Source of the DNA: Rhodeus uyekii
Taxonomy: Eukaryota > Chordata > Actinopteri > Cypriniformes > Acheilognathidae
DNA: 64,000 nucleotides
Direction: 5' to 3'
Assembly: GCA_037043235.1 (NCBI GenBank)
Contig: JAWRVZ010000064.1
Location: 2,830,001-2,894,000, forward strand
How positions within the stretch are numbered: position 1 is the stretch's first letter; each line of letters starts with the position of its first letter. Shown piece after piece: positions 1 through 9,442 of this stretch. The translations under genes and the position numbers were made by a program. A model generated the notes under the pieces. It ran no database searches, was not told where the DNA came from, and saw only the letters and a program-made list of their open reading frames with translations.

Positions 1-198
1 AAAAAGAGGGATATAACAAATTAAGCCCAATGTTTTGACAAATATTATCCGCCTCTAGGTTATCAAGTCATAAATTTGAGAATCAGCATTTAAAGTGTAA
101 AAAAAGAGTGGTGTGTAGGATTCCATTGTGTAAAACAGCACTTGGTAGCTCAGCTTTTTCAAGTGTGGACATCAGACGGTAGAATAAGTTGCCAGCAG

Positions 199-330
199 AG
201 TTGACAACATGTGTGAATTTTAACATGTCTGTCATTGGCACCACCCACCAATGAAACAATGAATTTGTGTAATGAATCAAATGTATACCAATACATTTAA
301 ATACACTTAAGTACAATTTTTAATGTAAAT
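199..330. repeat. Interspersed repeat fragment, paralogous empty site of the gypsy element at 26.9 kb
   Basis: This stretch reads across CACCACCCACCAATGAAA into CAATGAATTTG without interruption. The same sequence is found at 26860-26896 and resumes at 34764, where it is split by the second Ty3/gypsy element. It is therefore a copy of the repeat family that served as target for that element. The family itself is not recognised. Confidence 0.7.
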
Positions 331-659
331 ACAAATTTGTTAGGTTCAAAAACTGCACCTACATAGTTCATTGGTTTACAGAATTTTGGGAAGAACAAAC
401 AAAACTAAAAATTAAAAAAGTACATTTCAAACTTGCAGGTTCCTTAAAAATAAATACAGTAATTATTTAAATTATTATAATTATAGTAATTATTTTATAA
501 GTTGTTGTGAATATGATTACATGTGAATATGATGAAACTTTATTAATGGAGCATGTTACCAACACCACACATTGCATACTAATGAGACTCACGTGTGTTC
601 ACAGTCCAATGACGTTCTTAAAGGGCCATACACTTTTAGAGAACAGCATACTATAACAG
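331..659. other. Unassigned AT-rich sequence
   Basis: No open frame with recognisable content and no clear repeat boundary. The stretch is rich in A and T with short imperfect ATTATT runs. Confidence 0.5.
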
Positions 660-1356
660 TTATAACTCTGTACAGATCATATACAGAAGTGATTTACAGC
701 GGTTTTACCTCGTGTTGTTGCATTAATTGTGATCGCTATTCTTCACGTTGTAATACTGTTACAAATGTTGAAGGAGCTATATGTGTTCAATAAGTGTTAA
801 GTTAACAGTCTTGTCACTTTTTTCAGTCGGCGCTAGAGAGAGTTGAGTTCTGAGGGATTTGAGAGAGAGCTCGTAAGCAGAGATAGTTTTGATTCTTCTG
901 TTATGTACGGCGTGGGTTGAAGCCAGAACCGCAATCCGATAGTTCTCAATAAAATCTCTGAATGAGAAGGAACCTGTCTGGTTATTAAAAGAAGCAACGC
1001 TACAATGTAGTGAAATATATAAGCAGCAACACCCCTCCCCCCTCCCCTCTCCTCTCTTCTCGATCATGCCAGCAGTGAAGAGGTAAAGTGCGTGTTACAG
1101 TAAATAGTTAATAATGACAGTTAAACTCTAAAAACACTTAATTAGTATTTATATGAGATCTTAATGGTTATAATTTTAAATGTAATTAATAGGTTAAAAC
1201 CAAAAAAATATTTAAAATGGGCATTTATGGTCGTGTGGAACGAATTAATTGATTTTTAGTGCGTTCTTATGGGGGAAATTGTTTTGGTGTACGAGCATTT
1301 TGGTTTACGAGCTCGCTCTTGGAACGAATTAAACTCGTAAACCGAGGTATTACTGT
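660..1356. mobile_element. Tigger/pogo-like DNA transposon remnant (copy 1)
   Basis: The right end reads CGTAAACCGAGGTATTACTGTA, which is the type of inverted end seen in pogo/Tigger elements, preceded by GTGTACGAG and TTTACGAG blocks. Internal sequence (GATTTACAGCGGTTTTAC, AATTGTGATCGCTATT, ATGCCAGCAG, TAATTAATAGG) matches the copy at 59.4-60.06 kb in the same order. No transposase frame survives. A 256-bp LTR-like insert interrupts it at 749-1004. The left end is not preserved clearly. Confidence 0.6.
749..1004 (+). mobile_element. Probable solo LTR nested in the Tigger-like remnant
   Basis: The insert begins TGTAATACTG and ends CAACGCTACA, so it has TG...CA ends. It contains CAATAAAATCTC, a likely polyadenylation signal, about 55 bp before its end. 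Flanks are ACGT on the left and ATGT on the right, a possible 4-bp target duplication with one change. Removing the insert restores the sequence seen in the related copy at 59.76 kb (TTCACGTAGTGAAATAT). The LTR family is not identified. Confidence 0.5.
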
Positions 1357-1482
1357 ATCCCCTCAAGACATAGCTTTTGGCCAATACCATGTATTAAACT
1401 GTTTATACACCCTGACTACTTCAACCCATGTCTAGTGAGGCATGTCTGAAATGACCAAATAATTTTACATTTTACATTTCCA

Positions 1483-1640
1483 TTTATACATTTGGCAGAT
1501 ACTTTTATCCAAAGTGACTTACATTGCATTCAAGGAACACATTGAATCAGTTCTTGCTTTGACTGGGGTCGAACCCATGACCTTGGCGTTGTAAACACCA
1601 CTGCTCTACTGATTGTTCTACAGGAAACCTTTTCCAAATG
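1483..1640 (-). repeat. tRNA-derived SINE
   Basis: Read on the minus strand this has a tRNA-like head, with an A-box-like part (CAATCAGTAGAGCAGTGG) and a B-box-like part (GGGTTCGACCCC). A body follows containing GTCACTTTGGATAAAAG and a tail of ATGTAAA-type units. The same head is found cut off at 60682-60734, and a more diverged copy lies at 15550-15720. It is not a tRNA gene because it has no acceptor stem pairing or anticodon arm of normal form. Confidence 0.65.
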
Positions 1641-2355
1641 CCCGTTCATTGCTATGACAGTCAGAATCATTTGGCATGTGTTTTAGCTTTGAGTTTTCCA
1701 TGTGTTTTTCTTGTCAAGAGCTCATAACTCCACAGGTGTATGTCAAGTGACGTTGAATCACATCAGTACGGCCTATATATTACTGCACAATCTAACACAT
1801 TTGCTTTCAATTCACTTCCTCATCTCATTTTATTCCTTCCTTCATCCATGTGTCCCTCTCCTCGGTCCACGTGCTGTGCATCTGAGTCCTTGATTGCCTG
1901 GTTTGATTAAGATGGAAATCAATCACCCTGCACTGGTGCATAATATAACCAAATAATTTTGTAAGGGGCACACTTTGTATTAAACTACTTTTCTATTTTG
2001 GATACATTCAACATATTTCTTACTTACATTTTCATTGTACCTGGCACAGAATGTACATTTTTTAACAATTAAAAATGAAGTCCAGAGCTCACCGTCATCA
2101 ACCACCAACATCAACCATTTCTTTAAGTCTGTCTTGATTGACACTTTGGGAACAATCTAAATGATTGCGCCATGAAGCACGTGTGAAATTAAGCCAATGT
2201 TGTGAAGGGACGTCAGAGGTGGGTGACATCATGAACCAGGAAAAGAGAAAGGCCATTCAAAGCAACTGCAGCTTCTGTGCCTTCAATATGTACTATATAT
2301 ATGAAACATTAGTATTATTTAATTTTGACTGTCTACAATGTGAGAAAGAACATTT

Positions 2356-2541
2356 TTGGCAAGCAAGCAACATTTTAGATTGTGTGTTCATCCCTGCCAA
2401 CACTACATCAAGGGTGGGGATACACATAGTCTTTGTGTTTGTTTGGGAGCAGAGCATGCAGACTCAGCACTCGCACATCACCTTCAGGACTCGGGTCCCA
2501 CTTTTGCCGAGGCCCAGGGGCGATTGCAGTTGGCCCCCTGA
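2356..2541 (+). pseudogene. DIRS Gag N-terminal fragment
   Basis: The frame encodes a short Cys/His-rich segment (CVHPCQHYIKGGDTHSLCV, then CLGAEHADSAL). It lines up with the start of the Gag fragment of the DIRS copy at 23005-22679, which has CVYPCPRFITGRDTH and CLGVEHARSAL. The conserved spacing of cysteines and histidines suggests a metal-binding fold in DIRS Gag. That role is inferred from the residues and not known from this window. The frame ends without the rest of Gag. Confidence 0.7.
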
Positions 2542-2639
2542 GAGTGCCCTCTCAGGGGGCCATTATGCCAACCCTGCCACCTCATGTGCTTGGGTTCACA
2601 TTCCATTGTGGACCTCCACAATCTCTCATGCAGGTCAAG

Positions 2640-2888
2640 TTCAAAAGGTTAACCTTGAGACAGATCGTTTCACAGGTTTGTTACTATCTCAAGGATGCAT
2701 ACTTCCATATATCAATCCTTCCACTTAACAGGAAGTTCTTTAGGTTTGCCTTCAGGAGCAAGGTGTACCAATATCAGGTTCTTCCATTCGGTCTAGCTTT
2801 ATCACCCCACACTATCACCAAATGCAGGGGCGTAGTGTTTTCACCATTGCGTCTTCAAGGCATACGAATCCTGAACTACAAGAACTGA
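2640..2888 (+). pseudogene. DIRS reverse transcriptase fragment
   Basis: Translation gives YYLKDAYFHISILPLNRKFF, then RFAFRSKVYQYQVLPFGLAL, then SPLRLQGIRILNY. This is the palm region of a DIRS-family reverse transcriptase: the DAYFHI block carries the first catalytic aspartate, VLPFGLA is the following conserved block, and the sequence leads into the expected Y-x-DD box, where it breaks (LNYKN and a stop). RNase H and recombinase are absent downstream. It is the only DIRS RT palm remaining in the window and comes from a different copy from the element at 18.6 kb. Confidence 0.85.
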
Positions 2889-4518
2889 TTAGAATGTCAA
2901 TATGTACTGTGGCGAGCAAGGAGGGGCCAAGGGGCTTGAGAGTGTCATGAGAGCTGGTGGAGGGATTGACACAGGCCTTGTGTTTACATACTGTGTTTAC
3001 ATACATACATACTGTTCTGTGATATGACTGATGTGTAACTTGTTGGGTATGGACGGTGCTCATGAATGATCGATCAAGATTCATTCTTTGATTGAAAAAA
3101 GTGATTCGACAGGATCGGCTCCGTAGAGTCTGTGACTTGACAGTTTAAGACTTCTAGGACACAAACCATTCGCATTCACCCTCGCTCTCCTCTGCATTTC
3201 AAAGGATGCAATCGTAAAACAGCCCCCACACACAAACACACACATACATACCAAGAACAAAAGACTGTGCCATGTGACTTTTAAATTAGTTACTTTCCAT
3301 TTTTATTTGTGTTGTGTTTTACCTATATGTATGCATGCTTTTGTTATAACCATTTTAGATGTGTTTGATAATTTAGAAGCTTATAATCAGTAAATACTTG
3401 GGTAAAACCAAGTCAATCTTTACCTTGCCTTCATGCTAAGAGTTAGTATAGCCATGAATGGTCTCGAAATCTTTGTCTTTCCATTTGCAGACCGTCTAGG
3501 TTTGTTTCACTGTGCTAGGATGCATCAGACTCTTTCTTTTATTCCAAAACCCAAAGGTCTGCATTCTCAAGTAGGCAATAAAACATGCTAATCACCTCCG
3601 ACTAAGAGACAAAGAAAAGTTTCCCGCTTCTCAGTTCCTTCACTCTGATTGGCTGTCCCAACTCTTAGAGGCGTGCTTTGTTCATGCCTTTATAAGCGCC
3701 CGTAGGCCAAGGATCAATCTCTCTCTTCAGTCTCCTTCTTCCAGCCCCTTCTTCCTGTTCCTTTTCCTCCTCTGGCGCGGATTCTTGGATCCAGCGCCAT
3801 TTTCCACAAAGGACATTACAAACAAAGAACCAACATTTGAACTTACCGCGGATTCCAACGGACCCGCCCAGCAAGACGCAAACCTCGGACTAGATTACGG
3901 AATTCACACGCACGAATTCCGACCAGCCACAGAAACAAACACATGCAAGTAGCCTACCCTCGTTAGAGAGTTTTTTGAGTTTATACCAATAAGTTGGTCT
4001 GATTCCTTGCTTGTTCTCAAATAGGTTATAGTCTGTAATACTACCTTCCTTTGTCTCTCCTACTCTCTCTCTCTCTTATTCTCTCTTCTTCCCTTTTTCA
4101 ATTCATCTGTGTATGTTTGTCTATTGTTTGTCGATTATTAAAATATATATATTCACACGTGATTGCCTCTGAATTGCTCAACCATAAGTCACTTTAATGG
4201 TGACCGATCCTTGTTACAAATTAATGGAAAGATCTTTCTTTGTGGCCAAAAGAAACCTTTCATTTTTATAGAGTTTATAAGGTCAATATTTGCTGGACAA
4301 ATTATCCGTCCTTTGAACTCTTTTCTAGAATTAAAGAAAATTCTACAAGCCGAATCAAGCCATAGATATTAATAATTGTTATAATCCGTTATAATTAATT
4401 GTTAATATCCAAATTCCCCTTTGTGCAGATTTATGTGTGTTTGATCAACAAAACGATTCACGCGCACATAGATCCGCACCATTTCCCTTAGGCTTAGAAT
4501 CGCTACAAACTGCTACTT
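2889..4518. other. Unassigned sequence with LTR-like promoter debris
   Basis: No recognisable coding content. A TATA box-like TATAAG at 3691-3696 lies in a GC-richer stretch followed by pyrimidine-rich sequence, and TGTGGCGAGC at 2907 resembles an LTR start. No matching end or target duplication was found, so an LTR is only a weak possibility. CA-rich sequence lies near 3225-3245. Confidence 0.3.
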
Positions 4519-4527
4519 TAGATAGAT

Positions 4528-4564
<37 letters not shown>
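4519..4564. repeat. GATA microsatellite
   Basis: About ten tandem GATA units, with one irregular unit at the left end. Confidence 0.95.
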
Positions 4565-5137
4565 TATTGTCTGTCTGTTTTGTCCTTTGTGAACTTCCTG
4601 TGTGTCGTGTCAGTCATGCACTGCCTGTCAGGTGTGTCATTTGTGCACATTTGTGGGGAGACCACAGGGAAAGCGCTTCGACCTCCCTCTCTGTGTGTAG
4701 CAGACAGTCGTAGAAGCGTGTCCATGATTTCTGGTGAATGTTCAGCCGTGTGCGCATTTCTCCTTTGTCTTTGGCAATTATATTTGTTAGGATAACAATG
4801 CAGTCTTTTTCTGATACCTCCAAAGTACACAGCACAAATCCTATGAATAGATGTATATAATAAACATAGTATAGATTAAATACCTTTTGTAAGCAGTTTA
4901 GGACACAAATAACTGCTAAATGTAAATGTAGATTATACCATTGCCATCACGACCAAAATACGTACCAATGGCTCCTATAAATTTATTAAAGCAATGCCAA
5001 ACTATTGACAACATACTGTATAAAGATTTAAAGTAGAAATTAGCAGGTTGTATTTATGTTGAACTTATATTATTACTTATATTTAATTTGAATTCTAATA
5101 CACATGTTTTTATTATTTCGATTGAAAACTTTTTGGT
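4565..5137. other. Unassigned sequence
   Basis: Contains short open frames on both strands but none with recognisable domains. The segment GCTAAATGTAAATGTAG near 4915-4931 resembles a SINE tail. Confidence 0.4.
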
Positions 5138-5450
5138 TATGATCGTAATGGAGGGAACGAGATACTGTGTCAAGTGACGCTGTGGGAGCGTTCTTCAGGG
5201 TTGCGTCATGAAGCATGTGTGAAATCAAGCCAATGCTGTGAAGGGACGTCAGAGGCGGGTGATGTCATGAACCAGGAAACTATAAAGGCATGCCAAACTG
5301 TGGCCTCTTCTAAGTGCGTTCTAAGATATGGCAGGATGACACAGTATTTCATTCCCTCTTCTGGGAACCAAGGTTACAGTCATAAGAAAGGCATTCCCTT
5401 TCAAGGGAGCTAGCGCTACATCAACTAGCACTAATTGCATCGTCATGATG
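5138..5450 (+). repeat. DIRS terminal repeat and internal complementary region remnant
   Basis: The segment reads GAACGAGATACTGTGTCAAG, then TGCGTCATGAAGCATGTGTG, then GATGTCATGAACCAGG, followed by a reversed block with CATTCCCTCTTCTGGGAACC and GGCATTCCCTTTCAAGGGAG. This is the same order as ITR followed by internal complementary region at 18557-18907, with heavy divergence. No recombinase sequence follows. Confidence 0.7.
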
Positions 5451-6609
5451 ATGAATGACTGACTAGTATGAAATTGTATTAGGACAAGAATACCTGAGCC
5501 CCTTCTGCTGGGCAAACGTGGAAACTTTATTAGACATGTTAGACATATAATGTTCATATCCACATTGTTTATGGAATATGAATTAAATAAATCTAAATTT
5601 GAAAATAAATACTAGCAGTTACTTGGACCAATAAACACTAAAAACTTCTCACATTTCTAGTAGTATTTCACAATAGAAAACACTTTATGTTATGCACTAT
5701 ATACATTTTATGCGTTTAAAAGTTTGGTCTACAGTCAATATTAGTGATTTTTTTTTGCCACATGTTGACTTGCTCTCTGTGTTCATCTCAAGGAATTAGG
5801 TATAGCATGCTGCTTTATTATGACTTTCAAATATTAAACTCACAAGGTCTTTTTGCAAAAGCTTTAATTTAGGTTTTAATCCCATAGGCATTTCCCATAC
5901 AATTATTGTGCTTTCAGAAAGTTTGACTGTCAACTTTGAGAGATCCTGAGAAAGGTTGCCGTAGGGGTCAGTACTTCAGAAAAGCGGAAAAAGCATATTT
6001 TGAAAATGTTCCATTTGGAGTCATTGCTTTTAAAAGACGCCCTGTTTAAAGCCATTGCCTTTCAAACACAGTTCAAGCTATTGTTCTTGGGAAGGATTTA
6101 TTCACTACTGTGGAACATTTATTCTCTGCAGGATATCGAGTGGCCCATTTTGACAAATGGATTAAAATCAGTTCACATCACAGTGGATTCAGTTAATCTT
6201 TTCATTACCTTCAGTCCTGTTAAATAAGTCTATTTTCTCCCGATTAAAAATGTATTTTCATTTGATAAGTTTCTCATTTGCTGAACTTTATTGAATTTAA
6301 GAGGAACAGCTTAATTTCCGGCTTTGTGATGTGATATTTTAAAACAGCCCAATGGGAAGACTGCAAAATGTAGCTGTGGACTTCCAAAAAAACAGGTCAC
6401 TTTTTTCTCACATTTTCATATTTGACAAGTAAGATTCATTTGTCTTTTTAATAAAATGTGCATATTTCATTAGACCGGCTGATTATAAAAGATTACTGTT
6501 TGGGTGAAACTCATAAAACCTGTTGGGAACGAAGTCATATGTCTTCCTTAAATCAAAACACAGAAATAAGAAATCATGTTTTACATAAAGAAAATGAACG
6601 TCTCTGTTT
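5451..6609. other. Unassigned sequence
   Basis: AT-rich, with only short open frames and no recognisable product or repeat boundary. Confidence 0.4.
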
Positions 6610-7019
6610 CGAATGTAACCTTGGTTCCCTGAAGAGGGAATGAGATGCTGTGTCGAAAAAGCAATGGGGACGCTAAGCGTGACTATATTGTGAAGTATGT
6701 GTGAATTCGAACCAATGGTGTAAATGTACTGGAAATGTAAATGTAAACAGGATGACATCATGAACCAGGAAGCTTTAAATACCAAATGTCGGCAGCTTAA
6801 ATGTTTTTGAAGTAAGACTCAGTGGGCAAGCAGGTGTGACAAGGTGACACAGCATCTTGTTCTCTTTTCAAGGAACCACGTTTCCATGCGTAACAGAGAT
6901 GTTCTTTTTCAAGGGAACTCGAACTGCATCGAAAACGCAATGGGAATGGAATAAGAATGTCCACACCGCCGCAACAATGCAGGCCTGAGGAGTGAAACAT
7001 GGAGCACTATTTTAGCACT

Positions 7020-7200
7020 TGAGTTCCTGGAGCGGTGTTCAGGTTGAGCTGGTAGAACCTAGTGAAGGTGTGCAGGGAAGACCAGCCTGCCACATCACAA
7101 ACTTCAGCAAAAGAAACTCCTGACAAGATTGCCTTAGAAGTGGTCACACTCCTAGTTGAGTGGGCTCAGCAATTTGCAGAGGCAGGGAACACCCAACACG
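7020..7200 (-). pseudogene. DIRS tyrosine recombinase C-terminal remnant
   Basis: On the minus strand this matches the 3' end of the recombinase of the copy at 18958-19150: it contains CACTCAACTAGGAGTG (the position of the HxxR motif) and GGTTCTACCAGCTCAACCTG (the position of the catalytic tyrosine). Frame breaks prevent translation as one piece. A tyrosine recombinase, in place of a DDE integrase, is the hallmark of DIRS elements and joins a circular DNA intermediate to the target. Confidence 0.65.
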
Positions 7201-7829
7201 TGTCCTTGGGATAAAACCAGGGTCCCTTCTGCATAAAGGTAGGCACCACCTTGTGACCTTGATTATGCAAAATGAGTTGTCCCTCTGGGAAAACCCTCTG
7301 GTTCAGAGCCACCCATGAAGGGTCTCATGCACAGCAGGCCAAAAGGAGGACCAATGGACTGTAGTGGCCTTCTGTACAGAAGACCTAACAGATAATGTAA
7401 GAAGCTCCTGCCCTGGGGCCCAGCAGTCTCTGGAACTGTTTTAAAGTGAGTGACTGGCCTAGCTTTATACCTTTACTGCTGACAGGGTGGTTTCGATGTG
7501 AACATTGTTACAGAGTCCCATACTGCACCTATGGAGTTGGTCATCATTAGAGGAGATAGTACATTCTTCTTAGTGTTCAACCTTAACCTTAGCTCCTACA
7601 GGTGAGCAGAAACGACATCTTGATGCTGGACTTCTAACTGTTGCGACTGAGCTAAGATCAACAGAACGTAGATGTAGTTCAGAATGAGGACCCTTGAAGG
7701 AGCAGGGTGATAAAGCTATTTTGGAAACAATGGAAGAACCTCATATTGGAATGCCTTGCCCCTGAAGATTCAAGGAGTTTCTTTTGCTGAGGAGCATTCG
7801 CCGCGTGCTGGCTTTCCCAGAGATCTTGT

Positions 7830-8768
7830 TCCTTTTGTAATTAATGTGCTAGTTTTCGGTTACTTTGTTTAGTTTTTGTCTAATTTGTGTTTTGTCTGTC
7901 TTGAATTTGTTTAATTCATTTGATGATAATAATTCGTTCAGTGTTTGCTTTCGTTTTATTTAGTTTATTGTTTCATTTCTTTTGGCTCTCGGGTTTGTTA
8001 TATTGTTTGTGTCTGTTCCGAATTTGTTTATTTTTGTTTGCTGATAATAATTTGTTCAGTCTTTGCTTTCGTTTAGTTTAGTTTATAGTTTCATTTCTTT
8101 TGGCTCTTGGGCTTTGTTATATTGTTTGCTTGTTTTTTTCATTTGTTATCTTTGGTTGTTTTACTTTATTCAGATTCATTCATTGCATTTTCTTGCTTGC
8201 ATTTATTTGTTATATTGTTTATTTTCTTGATGGTGTGCAGCTGTCTTTGGTTTCATTTATTTTTGCCTGTATTTGCTATTGTTCGACTTTTGTCTTTTGA
8301 TTCTTTTGTTTTACTGTGTGAATGTATTTTTGATTTCATCTAAGTAATGTTGACAACATCATTTTGAGTTAAACACTTAATTTTCCTTCTTCTGTTGTAG
8401 GAACCAAGGCCTCGGGGCAGGCCTTAAGTGGACTCTTGTGCAGTGGTAGGCCTTTGTCGCAGTGTGTGTGTGTCTGTGTGTTCCTGCATGAGACTACCTT
8501 TGTGTGTAGTGAGACCTTGCACCTGGTGGTAAGATTTCTTCCTTTTGCAGTGACTTTGTGCTCGCTGTAGTCACCTGTCATAGGTAAGCCTCAGTTCCTG
8601 TGCGTAATCTGGTACTCGGCTGGTAGCCAAGTCATTCCGAATTGGTTTTAAGAGTTTTCTATTTGTCAATAAAATTTTGTATTTTTCTACATCCATGTCT
8701 CTGGTCCTCTTTTGAAACCACGGATCTGTGTCCAAGAAATATTCCCTGTGACAAGGGTGGCGTAGTCA
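7830..8768 (+). mobile_element. LTR-type insertion in the old DIRS copy, with T-rich tandem duplication
   Basis: The segment interrupts DIRS sequence that resumes at about 8770. It is strongly T-rich to about 8340. Two imperfect copies of a 117-bp unit begin at 7903 and 8020 (both contain AATTTGTTTA, GATAATAAT, GCTTTCGTTT and TTTCATTTCTTTTGGCTCT). It holds CAATAAAATTTTG near 8670, a TGTGACA end near 8754 and then AGGGTGGCGTAGTCAGG, which looks like an LTR end followed by a primer-binding region. The left boundary is not defined and no internal coding region remains. Confidence 0.45.
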
Positions 8769-9106
8769 GGTGTAATTCAAAGTGGTATCTCTCTTGACTC
8801 GAGTCCCGCTACATTCGGAACAGTGAAGTACTGGCTCTAAAACTTGATATCCATGCCTGAGAGAAGTACATACTTGATGGCCCATTTCCCCAGCAGAAAT
8901 TGTTCTTCTTAATCCATTACTAGAGCCTGCTCTATCTTTCTTCAGGCTGACCTCTGGTATTTCTTGATCATTCACTCCAGGGCCCTGTCCTGTATTGGAC
9001 ACCTGAAGTGACTGCCAGAACCCTCCTCAGAGGAGGCAAGTTTCCCAACGACCCTGGGATTTAGGGTGGTAATGGGAAGACTCGTCAAATATTGCCATGC
9101 CCTGTC

Positions 9107-9425
9107 TGTTACAGACTCAGCCACACCCTCTGCACCAATCTCATTCACACGCTCTCAATCTCCGGAATTCTAAACACCTGGCACTCATCAATGACTCTAT
9201 TTAACCAGCATTCACCCAGTATCCTGTGTCTGGTCTCGTCTACCGAACCTAGACTGCTGTTTAGCACACTACTACGCCTGAGTGTAATATTTCCTTCCGT
9301 GTTCCCCGTTGTCCTCGCCAACTTGAATCTGTCTGCAAACTTCCATTGCCTGTTTTGTGAGATCTGCTACCTCTCATTAAAACCACTGTCTACCACGTCT
9401 GAGTTCTGCCTGTTGTGTTGTGACA
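9107..9425 (+). repeat. 5' LTR of the chromovirus
   Basis: Begins TGTTACAGACTCAG and ends TGTTGTGTTGTGACA, so ends are TG...CA. A TATA-like TATTTAA lies at 9198-9204, which would put the transcription start at roughly 9225-9232. ATTAAA near 9378 is a likely polyadenylation signal. No difference from the 3' LTR was found. Confidence 0.95.
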
Positions 9426-9437
9426 GAAGACCAGACC
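9426..9437 (+). promoter_or_regulatory. Putative primer-binding site, self-priming type
   Basis: The bases directly after the 5' LTR (GAAGACCAGACC) lack the TGG start expected for pairing to a tRNA 3' end. Nine of them (AGACCAGAC, 9428-9436) are the exact reverse complement of GTCTGGTCT at 9228-9236 in the LTR, close to the predicted transcript start. Tf1/sushi elements are known to prime reverse transcription by folding back the 5' end of their own RNA, so this fits that family habit. Confidence 0.55.
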
Positions 9438-9442
9438 AAAAC

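Larger units (their letters stand above)
2160..2888 (+). mobile_element. Decayed DIRS-type retroelement, plus orientation
   Basis: The left part (2160-2300) resembles the DIRS terminal repeat seen elsewhere in the window (GCGCCATGAAGCACGTGTGAA, GGGACGTCAGAGG, GACATCATGAACCAGG). It is followed by a Gag N-terminal fragment and then, after a deletion, by a reverse transcriptase fragment. The order is ITR, Gag, RT on the plus strand, opposite to the well preserved copy at 18.6-23.3 kb. Stops and frameshifts make it non-coding today. Confidence 0.75.

Noticed and set aside
2907..4506. Long LTR from TGTGGCGAGC to ATCGCTACA
   Set aside because: No target duplication at the two points and the length would be unusual; kept only as weak LTR debris.
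8100..8343. Hydrophobic small protein
   Set aside because: Composition follows from the T-rich duplicated sequence; not a credible membrane protein.
9092..9442. Extended N terminus of the chromovirus polyprotein starting upstream of the LTR
   Set aside because: The part before 9443 would come from flanking DIRS sequence and the LTR; the first ATG after the LTR is the sensible start.
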